Assembly: GCA_020216965.1 (NCBI GenBank)
Contig: JAIWOJ010000120.1
Coordinates: forward strand, 1-6,807
DNA length: 6,807 nt
Direction of reading: 5' to 3'
Source of the DNA: Prosthecobacter sp.
GTDB taxonomy: Bacteria; Verrucomicrobiota; Verrucomicrobiia; Verrucomicrobiales; Verrucomicrobiaceae
The translations under genes were made by a program, and so were the position numbers. Below, piece after piece: positions 6,520 through 6,807 of the stretch. Under the pieces are notes generated by a model. That model had not been told where the DNA came from, ran no database searches, and saw nothing but the letters and a program-made list of their open reading frames with translations. How positions within the stretch are numbered: position 1 is the first letter of the stretch; every line of letters starts with the position of its first letter.

Positions 6520-6607
6520 GCTTCGCGGATTCGGTTTAATTAGGCGCGACTTCCACTGCACAAAAACATGACCGAGGCACACGCCATCTCGCCACAGCTC
6601 ACGCCTG

Positions 6608-6807
6608 ATGCATCCTGACCCGTCAGATCCTGCCGCCTCAGACGCCACGCCCGCCCCCACATCGAACTTGGATGGGCTCAGTCCCCTGGGCCTTTTGGAT
6701 GATGTGCTGGCGTCTGGCAGCGCAAAAAGCGGCGCTGACTGGCAGCCCCCACCCGCCTCTGAGCTAGAACCCTGCCTGCCCGGTTATCGCGATTTTGCTT
6801 TCATCGA
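6608..6807 (+). CDS. Probable Ser/Thr protein kinase, N-terminal fragment (runs off right edge)
   Basis: The frame is open from the ATG at 6608 to the window end, giving 66 complete codons. The visible part is a polar, Pro/Ala/Asp-rich stretch ending in DWQPPPASELEPCLPGY followed by RDFAFI. In Verrucomicrobia and Planctomycetes, membrane Ser/Thr kinases often begin with such a short disordered region and a WxPPxxEEL...LPxY segment that leads straight into the first strand and the glycine-rich ATP loop of the kinase fold. That loop would lie just past the edge, so no catalytic motif is visible. The divergent sigma factor neighbour supports the call, because this pair is recurrent in the PVC group. 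An in-frame stop at 6569 limits upstream starts; ATG 6608 is the first standard start. The kinase call is inference. Confidence 0.55.
   Translation, partial: MHPDPSDPAASDATPAPTSNLDGLSPLGLLDDVLASGSAKSGADWQPPPASELEPCLPGYRDFAFI

Noticed and set aside
6568..6618. ATG at 6568 as start of the right-hand gene
   Set aside because: That frame stops after 16 codons; the long frame to the window end starts at 6608.
6460..6660. Upstream extension of the sigma gene by 67 codons to 6660
   Set aside because: The added residues do not resemble sigma factors, would overlap the divergent kinase-like gene, and would remove the intergenic promoter region. ATG 6459 gives a normal family-like N-terminus.

Overview
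The window looks like a chromosomal stretch, or an integrated element, from a verrucomicrobium (PVC superphylum). The best evidence is the right end. It carries an ECF-type sigma factor of the kind common in Verrucomicrobia and Planctomycetes (N-terminal FPQTRWSIV, then DAEDLTQSFF), next to the start of a divergent gene that resembles the N-terminus of a PVC Ser/Thr kinase (WQPPPASELEPCLPGY). The DNA is GC-rich, and none of the eight visible start codons has a clear Shine-Dalgarno sequence. The phylum call is inference from protein style, not from a marker gene.

Left and centre (1-5556, all minus strand, transcribed right to left): a type IV secretion system (T4SS) gene cluster in the order VirB2-like pilin, VirB3-like membrane protein, VirB4 ATPase, glycine-zipper lipoprotein, VirB5-like coiled-coil secreted protein, VirB6-like polytopic membrane protein. 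The last gene is cut by the left edge. This is essentially the virB2-virB6 order of VirB systems with a lipoprotein inserted between virB4 and virB5. Spacing is tight: VirB4 and the lipoprotein overlap by ATGA, and other gaps are 13-34 nt. The exception is a 97-nt gap after the pilin gene that holds a strong GC-rich hairpin. Together these genes would build the pilus and inner-membrane/energising part of a secretion or conjugation apparatus. The core-complex genes (VirB7-10), VirB11, the coupling protein and any relaxase are not in the window, so conjugation and effector delivery cannot be told apart.

Right (5692-6807): the sigma factor gene (minus strand, 255 aa from the preferred start) and the divergent kinase-like gene (plus strand, cut by the right edge) share a 148-bp intergenic region. 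It contains a 20-bp imperfect palindrome (16 of 20 positions symmetric) and a second small inverted repeat, both upstream of the sigma gene. The sigma gene points the same way as the T4SS operon and ends 135 bp before it. A regulatory link is possible but not shown by the sequence.

No RNA genes, CRISPR arrays, insertion sequences or attachment sites were seen. There is no gene-free stretch over 300 bases.
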